The translations under genes were made by a program, and so were the position numbers. DNA of 64,000 bases from assembly GCF_004764705.1 (NCBI RefSeq), contig NZ_SHLX01000004.1:307580-371579 (forward strand), given 5' to 3'. How positions within the stretch are numbered: the stretch's first letter is position 1; every line of letters begins with the position of its first letter. Below the pieces are notes generated by a model. It saw only the letters and a program-made list of their open reading frames with translations, ran no database searches and was not told where the DNA came from. Positions 1 to 8,179 of the stretch are shown one piece after another. Source of the stretch: Paenibacillus cymbidii. GTDB lineage: Bacteria > Bacillota > Bacilli > Paenibacillales > NBRC-103111.

Positions 1-1
1 C

Positions 2-337
2 ACGACGTCGCTCGATTTGACGGAACCGGCCAATGTCGAAGCGATGCAGCACCTGCTCGCAGACAAGCTTCGCAGCCGGATCGAATCGACGATTGACGCG
101 TTGCAGCACCAATACAAGGCCGACGTCGTTGGCTTCGGCAAAGTGATCGATCGCACGTACCCGCGAGATTGGAAAGCATTACAATCGAACTGGCATGAAG
201 AGTTCCCGCATATGAAGATCGCCGTTGTCACAAGTATTACTGTACGCGGCACCGGCATGAGCGGGCAGTCGTTATCGCTGCCAGAAATTACGTCGCAAGC
301 GTCGCCTACAGCAACAGGTCCTCCAGCCAAATCGTAA
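2..337 (+). CDS. Ger(x)C-family spore germination lipoprotein, C-terminal part
   Basis: Only the last 111 residues are in the window; the frame is open from base 2. Residues around RIESTIDALQHQYKADVVGFG and KVIDRTYPRDWKALQSNW, ending in VTSITVRGTG, match the typical C-terminus of GerBC/GerAC proteins, the lipoprotein subunit of nutrient germinant receptors in the spore inner membrane. The A and B subunits would be expected further left. Its 3' end overlaps by 32 bp with the convergent small membrane gene on the other strand. Family call is firm; which germinant it serves cannot be told. Confidence 0.85.
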   Translation, partial: TTSLDLTEPANVEAMQHLLADKLRSRIESTIDALQHQYKADVVGFGKVIDRTYPRDWKALQSNWHEEFPHMKIAVVTSITVRGTGMSGQSLSLPEITSQASPTATGPPAKS

Positions 338-536
338 CAGGCCGGAACAGCCGGTTCATCGTTTCTGTCGGATTCGGCAGCATGAGATGGAATTGCCAAT
401 CGCACAAGTAGAGCAAGCCCAATAGGAGTATGATTACGAACGAGACAAGTTCTTTCCTGTTCTTGGCGCGAACAATCTTTGGCAATTCGATCCAGCCAAT
501 CGCGGCTGCGATAAGAAATAGAAAGACGACACTCAT
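306..536 (-). CDS. Small two-TM membrane protein of a germination locus
   Basis: A 76-residue protein with two hydrophobic segments (about residues 2-15 and 30-50) separated by a basic stretch (KIVRAKNRKE). It starts inside the stop codon of the GerAB-type gene upstream (ATGA overlap), so the two are almost certainly translationally coupled. Small membrane proteins next to ger operons are known in Bacillales, and a role as an accessory receptor subunit is inferred from position only. Its last 32 bp lie over the end of the convergent gerC gene. Confidence 0.7.
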   Translation of the reverse strand: MSVVFLFLIAAAIGWIELPKIVRAKNRKELVSFVIILLLGLLYLCDWQFHLMLPNPTETMNRLFRPVTIWLEDLLL

Positions 537-1663
537 GGTTGCCGGGCTCCCGCTTTTTTATCGCCAAACAGCCGGCGGCACCACATGCCGACCGCGAGCA
601 GCAATGTAACGCCAACCGTTACGAACAATACGGAGGGCGGAAAGACATCGCTTGAGAACTGCTTCAGCTCCGCAATGTTATTCCAGGAAATGAGTGAAAG
701 CGCGACCAGCAGCATTCCCGTTGGCAGCACCAGGGACCGGTAATTTGGAAGCTGCAGTGTTTGCGCCAACCCGAGTACGCCGGAATAATAATAGATGCTG
801 AATTTCATGATCATTCCCGCGATCCAGACGGCAATAAATACCGGATCGATCCGTTCCAGAAATTCGGCCGGGCGCGCATATTTGACGACATGAAACAGCG
901 GAAAGTGAAGCCGGCTCAAAATATCGTAGCCAAAAATCGTCAGCCCGCCGATAACGAACAACGTCAAGGTAACCAGGATGACGGCAATGGCCAGCATATT
1001 CATTCGCATCGCTTGCTCCGGTTTGTTCATATACGGAGCGAACATCATGATGATGGCGCATTCGCTGATCCAACAACTCGGGGCAAACGAACCCATCACG
1101 ATGCTTCCTGTAGTGTTTTTGCCGAAGATCGGCAGCAATTCCGCCCATTTCATGTCGTTGATCATGATCAGCATAACGATGCCAAGCGCCGCAAGGCAGA
1201 TCAATCCGATCACGCTGTTGGAGCGGGCCAATACGTCCAGTCCTTTGTAAATGCCGTGGGCGGCGAGAATCGTAAACGAACCGACGATGAAAATGGAAGG
1301 CGTTTCCGGTAAAACGAATGTGTTCATAAAGTCATTAAATTCGCGCAGCACGAAGTAAGCGACATAGAGAAAATAAAGGCTGAACATCCACCCGACTGCC
1401 AATCCGCCCCATTTGCCGACTATTTTCCCGCTAAACTGAATGACCGTCTCGCCCGGATAACGACTGGTCAGCGCAGCGCATAACCAAGCGACCAGCAACC
1501 CGACGAAACCGGCCAGCAGCGTCGACATCCAGGCATCGTTTTTGCTGAAGCTGGACGTGATGCCGGGCACGAACAGAATGGCGGTCGGCAAAATCGTAAA
1601 CACGATCAGCAGCATGGTTTGCATCGAACTGATCGTATTCGGGGATTCTACCCGGTCCTGCAT
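533..1663 (-). CDS. GerAB/ArcD/ProY-type spore germination permease
   Basis: A 376-residue integral membrane protein with about ten hydrophobic segments, typical in length and pattern for the GerAB (spore permease) family of the APC superfamily. It would bind germinant in the spore inner membrane together with A and C subunits. I chose the third in-frame ATG, reading MQDRVESP, because AAGGAAGG lies nine bases upstream; two starts 6 and 24 bases further up are possible. It faces the gerC gene at the window edge rather than sitting in one operon with it, so it may be a stand-alone B subunit or belong to a second, incomplete receptor. Confidence 0.85.
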   Translation of the reverse strand: MQDRVESPNTISSMQTMLLIVFTILPTAILFVPGITSSFSKNDAWMSTLLAGFVGLLVAWLCAALTSRYPGETVIQFSGKIVGKWGGLAVGWMFSLYFLYVAYFVLREFNDFMNTFVLPETPSIFIVGSFTILAAHGIYKGLDVLARSNSVIGLICLAALGIVMLIMINDMKWAELLPIFGKNTTGSIVMGSFAPSCWISECAIIMMFAPYMNKPEQAMRMNMLAIAVILVTLTLFVIGGLTIFGYDILSRLHFPLFHVVKYARPAEFLERIDPVFIAVWIAGMIMKFSIYYYSGVLGLAQTLQLPNYRSLVLPTGMLLVALSLISWNNIAELKQFSSDVFPPSVLFVTVGVTLLLAVGMWCRRLFGDKKAGARQP

Positions 1664-1781
1664 GCGCATGCACCTTCCTTTGTACAACCGGATTGTCGGC
1701 GATTGTTATATATTCCCAAGATACTGTTCCCGCCGCACGTCCTTTTTATTCATCGAGCTCGTGACAAGAGCGAACGGGGGA

Positions 1782-1811
1782 TTGACTATCGGAAGTATCC
1801 GGCAATAGAAT
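1782..1811 (+). promoter_or_regulatory. Sigma-A-like promoter upstream of the sfp remnant
   Basis: TTGACT and TAGAAT are separated by 18 bp and lie about 70 bp upstream of the ATG of the truncated phosphopantetheinyl transferase. The match to the vegetative consensus is good. It may still be active although the gene behind it is broken. Confidence 0.5.
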
Positions 1812-1881
1812 GTATACCAGATAACGGAAGGAGTCGGCTTTCTGCAACATAATCGGCAATGCGAGTGAGGAGAATAATGGA

Positions 1882-2079
1882 ATGATCCAGGTTGCAGCCT
1901 TACAAATACCATCAGCACTCGATCAGGAAACGTTAAACAACCTTATGATGCTCATATCGGAGGAAAAGCGTACAAGGATACTTCGGTTTCGATTTGTTGC
2001 GGATGCTTTGCGGACTTTGCTTGCGGACGTGCTTCTGCGATTGGAGTTGTGTGAACGACTGCGCACTGAAAAAAAATGA
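1882..2079 (+). pseudogene. N-terminal remnant of a 4'-phosphopantetheinyl transferase (Sfp type)
   Basis: The 65 codons resemble the start of Sfp-type enzymes: the segment EEKRTRILRFRFVADALRTL followed by LADVLLR matches the conserved N-terminal pattern in which Sfp reads EKRE..RF...ED..RTLLGDVLVR. Full-length enzymes have about 230 residues, and the magnesium-binding Asp/Glu residues and catalytic Lys lie in the missing part, so the product cannot work. A plausible RBS (GAGGAG) and the promoter at 1782 remain. Immediately after the stop comes the tail of a convergent AraC gene, so a deletion has removed the sfp 3' part. Sfp enzymes activate NRPS/PKS carrier proteins, which hints at a lost natural-product or siderophore locus. 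Confidence 0.7.
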
Positions 2080-2088
2080 ACATGCCGG

Positions 2089-2250
2089 TTATTCCACTTT
2101 TTTTGCCAGTCGATTATCCTTTTCCTCCCAAAAACTTTGCCTATACTCCGTTGGGGTTTGCCCAATTTTGGACTTGAATTGTTTGACGAAATAAGTGTCG
2201 TACCTGAACCCGATGGCCTCCGCAATTTCGGCAAGGCTCATCCACGGATT
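2089..2250 (-). pseudogene. C-terminal remnant of an AraC-family regulator
   Basis: Reading on the minus strand, about 53 residues from NPWMSLAEIAEAIGF through KSKIGQTPTEYRQ to the stop form the second helix-turn-helix and the terminal motif of AraC/XylS DNA-binding domains. The first helix-turn-helix and the whole sensor part are missing; upstream codons in the same frame do not resemble the family. The remnant stops just before the TetR operator at 2314. Together with the sfp remnant it marks a convergent gene pair cut down from both sides. Confidence 0.7.
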
Positions 2251-2313
2251 GCCCGATGGAATGGATACTGTTATTGGCCGGATTGACAACCAACATCTCC
2301 AAGGATACAATGT

Positions 2314-2330
2314 GAATGAATCGTTCATTT
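2314..2330. promoter_or_regulatory. TetR operator O1, in front of the tetR gene
   Basis: GAATGAA-TCG-TTCATTT, a 7-bp inverted repeat around a 3-bp centre with one end mismatch, 12 bp before the tetR start codon. The same element occurs in perfect form at 3068-3084 in front of the exporter genes, which points to autoregulation plus control of the exporter by the TetR protein encoded between them. Confidence 0.75.
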
Positions 2331-2341
2331 CGAGGTGAGCT

Positions 2342-3016
2342 ATGGCGGACGCAAGACTTCAAAGCATCTATTTTCATGCGGGCAGACTTTTCAATACCCA
2401 ACGTTACGCGAATACGAAAGTATCGGAAATTGCCGCCGCGGCCAATGTCGCCACTGGCACGATCTACAATCTGTTTGCAAGCAAAAAGGCCATCTTGACC
2501 TTTGTCATCCGCGCGTCATTGGAGAAAGACTATCTCGACTCGGATATTGCGCTGCCGGTCGAAGAGGCCGATGCGAGCCTTTTGAATGAGCTTTGCTTGA
2601 AGCAGTATAACCGGATATTCAACGATACTTTGCGCATCGCGGACGAGAACGGATCGATCATCAAGCGCTTCAAGCAGATGGTTTCGGATATTTTCGACAT
2701 GTACGCGGACATCCTTCTAGCAACCGGAAATATCGAAACGAACGCGAGTATTCTTCGTGAATTGGCAACCGCCTTTTTTCCGGTGAAGGATAAGTTCTTC
2801 CAAGTTTTTGAGCATAACTTGACGATTTACACGGAAGCCGGCGAAATCCGGAAACTCGATTTTCCGCGCGTCCACGTGCAATGCATCAACGATATTTTGA
2901 CGTGGTGGGCAATGAATGCGAACATCTTAATGCCCGACATCTCGGTTCCCCGCGAGGAAGCCCGTAATATCGCCGTCGATCTCGTGGCAAGGTCTTACTT
3001 ACTGCAAGCGACATAA
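2342..3016 (+). CDS. TetR/AcrR-family transcriptional regulator
   Basis: A 224-residue protein. Residues 1-60 form the TetR helix-turn-helix: KVSEIAAAANVATGTIYNLF contains the recognition helix and the conserved TIYxxF motif, followed by SKKAIL. The rest is an all-helical ligand-binding domain without a family I can name. Start: ATG at 2342 with GAGGTGAG just upstream. It lies 91 bp before the ABC exporter pair, same strand, with matching palindromes before its own start and before the exporter. The likely role is a ligand-relieved repressor of the exporter; the ligand is unknown. Confidence 0.88.
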   Translation: MADARLQSIYFHAGRLFNTQRYANTKVSEIAAAANVATGTIYNLFASKKAILTFVIRASLEKDYLDSDIALPVEEADASLLNELCLKQYNRIFNDTLRIADENGSIIKRFKQMVSDIFDMYADILLATGNIETNASILRELATAFFPVKDKFFQVFEHNLTIYTEAGEIRKLDFPRVHVQCINDILTWWAMNANILMPDISVPREEARNIAVDLVARSYLLQAT

Positions 3017-3067
3017 ATGACAATGATCCCGGCACGCTTCGGCGTGCTATATTTCATGAATATTAAT

Positions 3068-3084
3068 GAATGAACTATTCATTC
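3068..3084. promoter_or_regulatory. TetR operator O2, in front of the ABC exporter operon
   Basis: GAATGAA-CTA-TTCATTC is a perfect 7-bp inverted repeat with a 3-bp centre, the same architecture as O1. It lies 24 bp upstream of the true exporter start (ATG 3108), so bound repressor would block promoter or early elongation. Confidence 0.8.
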
Positions 3085-3107
3085 ACAATCAAAAAGGAGA
3101 TGGGCAC

Positions 3108-4847
3108 ATGAATGCAAGCATGATGCCGGCTACGCGTGAAACAATCCCGAGCGCAATACAAGTTGTCCGACGTTATTTGGCAGTCAATGCAAAGCACACC
3201 TCGGTTCTCGCATCAACGATCTTATTCTCGTTTCTAACGTCTGTCGTATTAAGCGTCTTGACGCAATGTCTTCATGTAATTATTGATGATTATGGCGAAA
3301 CGGGATCGATCATTACCAAGCAGACCGTACTTCTTTTGATCTCGCTCGTGGTGTTTATTCCTTCGCAATATTGGCAACAATTTCTCGGAATCAAATACGG
3401 CGAGCTGTGCGACCTTACGATGCGCGACAAAACGTTTGCGATCGTGTCCCGGATCGACAAGCAGACTCTTGATGCCGGGCGGATGGGCGACATCCTGTCT
3501 CGCGCCAATAGTGATTTAGGGCAAATCAACGGGGTCATGCAAAATTATTTCTCGGTGCGGTTGCCACAGCAAATCATCGGTCTCGTGGCGCTTGTCGTAT
3601 CCCTCCTTATAAGCTGGCAATTAACGCTATTCTCCCTTGCCATTGTACCGATTATTGCAATACTTCAATTGAAAATTTCGTCTCCCTTAACACGTTTCGT
3701 AGTACAGTGGCAGCAAGCGGCTGGCGAATCGCTATCCATTGCGAATAACGTAATGGGTGGTTACGAAGTCGCCAAGGCGTACAATTTGGACAAACAGTTG
3801 CGTCACCGTTACGACGCGGCGGTGGAACGTGCGGCCGTTAACGGAATCAATGCCAACCGCGCGACCATATTGCTCAACCCGTTAGGGAAGGTATTGTTCT
3901 TCCTTCCGCAAATCATCATCTGCGGATTCGGCGTATATCTCGCAAGCATCCATCACATTACTTCCGGCGGGGTTATCTCCGTTATTGTACTGAACGTTTT
4001 CATCGGAAACCCGATCGGAGACTTCTCTTCCGTTCTGGGCGCATTCAAAACAGCGCGCGGTTGCGCTGCCCGCGTATTCGAGCTGTGGGATCTGCCGCCA
4101 GAACCGACGGGCGGAACGGAAAACATGCCGAAAGGAGACGCCGTCCTGTTCGATAACGTAGTGTTTTCCTATCCGAATAAGCCACCTGTATTAAAAGGGT
4201 TATCCTTCTCCATCAAGCAAGGCGAGCATATTGCACTAGTCGGCGCAAGCGGTTCGGGCAAGTCAACCGCGATTAAACTGCTCATGGCGTTATACCGTCA
4301 TCACAAAGGAGAAATCTCGCTATTCGGCCATGCAATAGAGGCGTGGTCGACGGACGCGCTGCGCCAACATATCACGTATGTGGGGCAGGAGACATATTTG
4401 TTTGCAGGAAGCATATGGGACAACGTGGCAATGGGGAATCGCAGCGCAACGAGCGAGCACATTCAAGCCGCGATTGACGATGCGCTGCTGAACGGGATCG
4501 ACACGCAGCGTGAAATCGGCGAACGCGGGCTTCGTCTTTCTGGCGGACAGCGGCAACGGGTTGCGATCGCCCGCGCGATGGTGAAGGAAGCTCCGCTTCT
4601 TGTGCTTGACGAACCTACCTCCGCGCTTGATACGCAGAGCGAACATTTGGTGTCCGAAGCGCTTCGGCGGCTCAAGCAGGGACGCACCACGATCGTTATT
4701 GCGCACCGGTTGTCTGCTCTTCGAAACATCGATCGCGTATTATGCATGCAAGATGGTCGAATCTTGGAGAGCGGTACGCATGAACAACTGATGATGTTGC
4801 AGGGCGTATACTATCGACTCTATAAATCGCAGGAGGCGGGCATATGA
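3108..4847 (+). CDS. ABC exporter half-transporter, subunit 1 (permease-ATPase fusion)
   Basis: 579 residues: an N-terminal transmembrane domain with about six helices, then a nucleotide-binding domain with Walker A GASGSGKST, signature LSGGQRQR, Walker B LLVLDEPTSALD and H-loop IVIAHRLS, all intact. The start at 3108 is preferred (AAGGAGAT upstream); an ATG at 3066 lies partly inside operator O2 and lacks a site. It overlaps the next gene by ATGA, the usual layout of heterodimeric exporters. Substrate unknown; proximity to an sfp remnant makes export of a peptide or siderophore-like product conceivable, but multidrug export is equally possible. Confidence 0.88.
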   Translation: MNASMMPATRETIPSAIQVVRRYLAVNAKHTSVLASTILFSFLTSVVLSVLTQCLHVIIDDYGETGSIITKQTVLLLISLVVFIPSQYWQQFLGIKYGELCDLTMRDKTFAIVSRIDKQTLDAGRMGDILSRANSDLGQINGVMQNYFSVRLPQQIIGLVALVVSLLISWQLTLFSLAIVPIIAILQLKISSPLTRFVVQWQQAAGESLSIANNVMGGYEVAKAYNLDKQLRHRYDAAVERAAVNGINANRATILLNPLGKVLFFLPQIIICGFGVYLASIHHITSGGVISVIVLNVFIGNPIGDFSSVLGAFKTARGCAARVFELWDLPPEPTGGTENMPKGDAVLFDNVVFSYPNKPPVLKGLSFSIKQGEHIALVGASGSGKSTAIKLLMALYRHHKGEISLFGHAIEAWSTDALRQHITYVGQETYLFAGSIWDNVAMGNRSATSEHIQAAIDDALLNGIDTQREIGERGLRLSGGQRQRVAIARAMVKEAPLLVLDEPTSALDTQSEHLVSEALRRLKQGRTTIVIAHRLSALRNIDRVLCMQDGRILESGTHEQLMMLQGVYYRLYKSQEAGI

Positions 4848-6637
4848 AACCTGCGATTGACAGCATTCGGCATACGTTTCGAATGATGGCATGGTCTTGG
4901 CAGTTCATTCGGTCGTGGCGTACGCAATATCTTCTATGCTTCGTGCTCAGCATCCTGCAGAACGCCTGGATGTCGATCACTTCCGCCTATTTAATCGGAC
5001 AGACGACGATGCACGCCGCAACGGGCAACTTTGCAGCGATGTTGGATACGATCGGCATTGTTGCTGTCATTGTACTTTTCGGCATCATCGTCATTACGGC
5101 CGCTAATTACCATTCGTCACGAATCCATATCTTGGGGTTTGCACAGATCCGCAAGGCGCTGTTCGCAAAATTGACCGCGATGCCCATGGCGGAGGCGAAT
5201 CGGCAGCTTTCCGGCGATTTGGCCACTCGTATGAGCATGGATGCGGAACGCACGGCCGCGTTTTTCGGCTCCATGATGACCGGCGACCGCAGTTTATTCG
5301 CCATTCCTGTCAGCATCCTGATAGCTACCATCATTTGTTTCGTGAAGCAGCCCGCCATCGGCATGATGAATCTTCTATTTTTATTCATCAGCATCTATGC
5401 AAACCTGGTTTGCATTCGCAGAGAATACTCGTGGCATACCCAACGAATGGGCATCATGTCGGCTTTGACGCAGCGTATGATCGACATGATTGAAGGCACC
5501 ATCGTCGTGCGGATGTTCGGGCTTGCTGCGCATATGCAGGAGAAGTACGAGACCGATTCCAGGACCGCTTATTCCTGTGCGATGAGAGGCGCTAACTATA
5601 ACGCGATGCGTTCATCATCAAGTTCAGCCATACAATGGGGCGCCATTGTTTTTACGCTGATCGCTGGCAGCATGTTCGTTCACATGGGCATGACCGATCT
5701 GGGAACCGTGGTATTCATCGTGCTGATGCAGTCGCAAATCAATAATGACGTGTTGATCATGACAAACTTGTATCGTCAGCTGCAATACGCAACGATTGCC
5801 GCGGTGCGCGTCAAGGAAATCTTTGACCGCCCCGAAGAGCAAATGCGGGAAAATACGGTAACACCGGACGTAAACGCGGAGCTTGCGATCGATATGCGAC
5901 ATGTCACGGTATCGTACGATACCGATTTGCCCGTTATTAATCATATGTCTTTGCAAATCAAAAACGGCGAAAAGCTGGCGATTGTCGGCGGCAGCGGCGG
6001 AGGCAAAACGACGCTGATTCGCTATTTGATGGAGCTCGCGGAAGCGGAGAACGGGGACATCCGATTATTCGGGCAGCCGCGCGAGCGGTATTCTCAAGAA
6101 GCGGTAAGAAATCTTATCGCGTATGTACCTCAAAACTGTTATCTCTTTGACGGCACTATTCGAGAAAACATCGCATGGGGCAATGCAAAAGCAACCGATG
6201 AAAACATGTGGCATGCCGTGCGCGAAGCAGGGTTGGAAGGATTAATCCGCCAGTTGCCAGACGGTTTGGATACTCGTGTCGGCGAACATGGCGCGCAATT
6301 ATCCGGCGGACAACGCCAGCGATTCGCCATCGCGCGCGCAATGCTGAAGGATGCCCCGCTGTTGCTGCTAGATGAAGCTACTTCTGCGCTGGACGGCGAG
6401 TCGGAGGAACTTGTTGGGCAAGCTTTGGAACGGCTAATGGACGGACGGACCGCGATCGTGATCGCGCATCGTTTATCCACGATCCGCAACGCCGATCGTA
6501 TTATCGTCATGGAGAATGGGGAAGTGGTGGAAGAAGGGAACCATGACCGTTTGTTGGCGTGTTCCGGGCGGTACGCGCAGCTCTACCGGATGCAATACAA
6601 AAAACAGGCTGCGGTTATTCAAGCCGGGCTTCAATAA
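4844..6637 (+). CDS. ABC exporter half-transporter, subunit 2 (permease-ATPase fusion)
   Basis: 597 residues with the same permease-ATPase order: about six N-terminal helices, then Walker A GGSGGGKTT, signature LSGGQRQR, Walker B LLLLDEATSALD and H-loop IVIAHRLS. Both subunits therefore keep canonical catalytic residues, unlike many heterodimers where one site is degenerate. The start overlaps the stop of subunit 1 (ATGA) and has GGAGG six bases upstream. The operon probably ends here; no clear hairpin terminator follows. Confidence 0.88.
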   Translation: MKPAIDSIRHTFRMMAWSWQFIRSWRTQYLLCFVLSILQNAWMSITSAYLIGQTTMHAATGNFAAMLDTIGIVAVIVLFGIIVITAANYHSSRIHILGFAQIRKALFAKLTAMPMAEANRQLSGDLATRMSMDAERTAAFFGSMMTGDRSLFAIPVSILIATIICFVKQPAIGMMNLLFLFISIYANLVCIRREYSWHTQRMGIMSALTQRMIDMIEGTIVVRMFGLAAHMQEKYETDSRTAYSCAMRGANYNAMRSSSSSAIQWGAIVFTLIAGSMFVHMGMTDLGTVVFIVLMQSQINNDVLIMTNLYRQLQYATIAAVRVKEIFDRPEEQMRENTVTPDVNAELAIDMRHVTVSYDTDLPVINHMSLQIKNGEKLAIVGGSGGGKTTLIRYLMELAEAENGDIRLFGQPRERYSQEAVRNLIAYVPQNCYLFDGTIRENIAWGNAKATDENMWHAVREAGLEGLIRQLPDGLDTRVGEHGAQLSGGQRQRFAIARAMLKDAPLLLLDEATSALDGESEELVGQALERLMDGRTAIVIAHRLSTIRNADRIIVMENGEVVEEGNHDRLLACSGRYAQLYRMQYKKQAAVIQAGLQ

Positions 6638-6771
6638 ATCGGATACGGGGAAAACCTTATTACTATTTTGCGTAGATATACCGTCTAATAAATAGATCGC
6701 ATCAAGGTCTATATAAGGTGCATTTCTGTGAGAATATCACGGACTAGCCGAAAAACTGGAGGTACTTTACG

Positions 6772-7890
6772 ATGAAATCGACATTTCGTATGTTTACTAT
6801 CGCCGCCGTAGGCGCAAGTCTGCTGGTCGTCGCCGCTCCTTTGGCCCCTTCCGTATTGGCACAAGAATCCGCTCCCGCCGCCAATACAACGCCGCCTAAG
6901 GCGGTGCCAATCTCCGCCCTGTTGCCGGAAGCCGTCGCTTCCCCGATTGCCGTTTCGTCCAAGTCGATCGACGACCCTTCCGAACGGGTCAAGGTAACGA
7001 TCCAAATACCGGTTGTTGGCGGGATGGCGGATACCGATTACCAGCAAAAGTTGAACGATCGCATTCAACAGCAGGCGTTGAGCGACCTCGAAACGATCAA
7101 GCAAGAGGCCAAGGAAGCGTTCGCCGACTCGCAAAAAAACGGGTACGATTATCATCAGTATGAGTTGTACATATCGTACGAGGTGAAATCGGATGGCAAT
7201 ACCGACAATCGCGGCATCCTTTCCCTTGAGGTCAGCACTTATACGTACACGGGCGGGGCGCACGGCATGACCCGCGTAGATCTGTACAATGCGACGGTTA
7301 GCGCCCAAACTGCGTCGGACTTGACATTGGAGCAGGCGCTTGGCGAAGGAGGGCTGGCGAAGGCGGATCAAGCGATGCGCGATCAGTTTGCGAGGCCGAA
7401 TAACTTCTTTCCCGAGGCGATCAACAGTTTCAAGGGCGTTTCGCCGGAGCAGCCGTTTTTCGTCGAGCAGGGCATCGTGAATCTTGTCTTTGCGCAATAC
7501 GAGATTGCGCCGTATGCAGCAGGTATCGTTAACATACCGGTAGTCGGGGAGGACCAAGCCGCTCCGTGGGTGGCGATTGAGGCGGAGCAGACGGTGAAGA
7601 ACGAGGCGGGGGTAACGCTCGTACCGCTGCGGATGGCTGCCCAGAAGCTAGGCTTCGATGTAGAGTGGAGAGGGGAAACCCGCAGTGCGGAGCTGTCCCG
7701 AGGTGCTCAATGGACCTCGGTGACGGTGGACGAGAATCGTTACTTCGTCAATAAAATGGCCCCCATCGCTTTAAGTGCGGCGCCGATCATTGTGAACGAT
7801 ACGATGTATGTGCCGGTCGATTTTTTCGACGGCATACTGGGGCTGCGCGTGGTAGCCACCGCCTCCGGCTCCTTCGGAATTAGCGGCTGA
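6772..7890 (+). CDS. Secreted DUF4163/DUF3298 protein with copper-amine-oxidase-like C-terminal domain
   Basis: 372 residues. A signal peptide (about residues 1-30, ending PSVLA-QE) precedes a DUF4163/PdaC-like region (about 65-180, with YTYTGGAHG), a DUF3298-like region (about 180-255) and a copper-amine-oxidase N-domain-like module (about 260-372, with VPLRMAAQKLGF and MYVPVDFFDGILG). This domain order is common in Paenibacillaceae exported proteins of unknown role, some related to the RsiV lysozyme-sensing fold. A decayed, closely similar copy lies at 26653-26964, and both copies are followed by the same type of convergent gene. Confidence 0.85.
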   Translation: MKSTFRMFTIAAVGASLLVVAAPLAPSVLAQESAPAANTTPPKAVPISALLPEAVASPIAVSSKSIDDPSERVKVTIQIPVVGGMADTDYQQKLNDRIQQQALSDLETIKQEAKEAFADSQKNGYDYHQYELYISYEVKSDGNTDNRGILSLEVSTYTYTGGAHGMTRVDLYNATVSAQTASDLTLEQALGEGGLAKADQAMRDQFARPNNFFPEAINSFKGVSPEQPFFVEQGIVNLVFAQYEIAPYAAGIVNIPVVGEDQAAPWVAIEAEQTVKNEAGVTLVPLRMAAQKLGFDVEWRGETRSAELSRGAQWTSVTVDENRYFVNKMAPIALSAAPIIVNDTMYVPVDFFDGILGLRVVATASGSFGISG

Positions 7891-7950
7891 CAATAATATG
7901 GATAGAGCCCCGTATACAGCGTTGCATTCAAAAGTCACTTGTACCGCCTG

Positions 7951-8070
7951 TCACGGGATGGGCGGTTGATTCGACTTCAGCCGGTCGAACTCATAAATCG
8001 ATTGCAGGCGGAAGGTATTTTCTGTATTGGTCTTTTTGAATATCAACTCATGGGGCAAATCGATGACCAA
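7951..8070 (-). pseudogene. C-terminal remnant of a paralogue of the 27.1 kb membrane protein
   Basis: On the minus strand about 40 codons read FRLQSIYEFDRLK then SNQPPIP and stop. The intact gene at 27088-27792 ends YRLQSIYEFDRLK then WNQPQIP, and the upstream residues IFKKTN match VFKRAN. The N-terminal part, including the membrane helices, is absent. This shows that the block of secreted protein plus convergent membrane protein once existed twice. Confidence 0.75.
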
Positions 8071-8179
8071 AGGTCACTGGGCATTCAGACTGGCATCTTT
8101 TTTAGTGAAAGGATGAAGCGGATTTTCATTTGACAGGGAGTTGGCGAATAATTTGTTGTAGAAAATCAAGTGGACCAAA

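Noticed and set aside
3066..3107. Alternative upstream start of ABC exporter subunit 1
   Set aside because: This ATG overlaps the TetR operator and lacks an RBS; the ATG at 3108 has AAGGAGAT in place.
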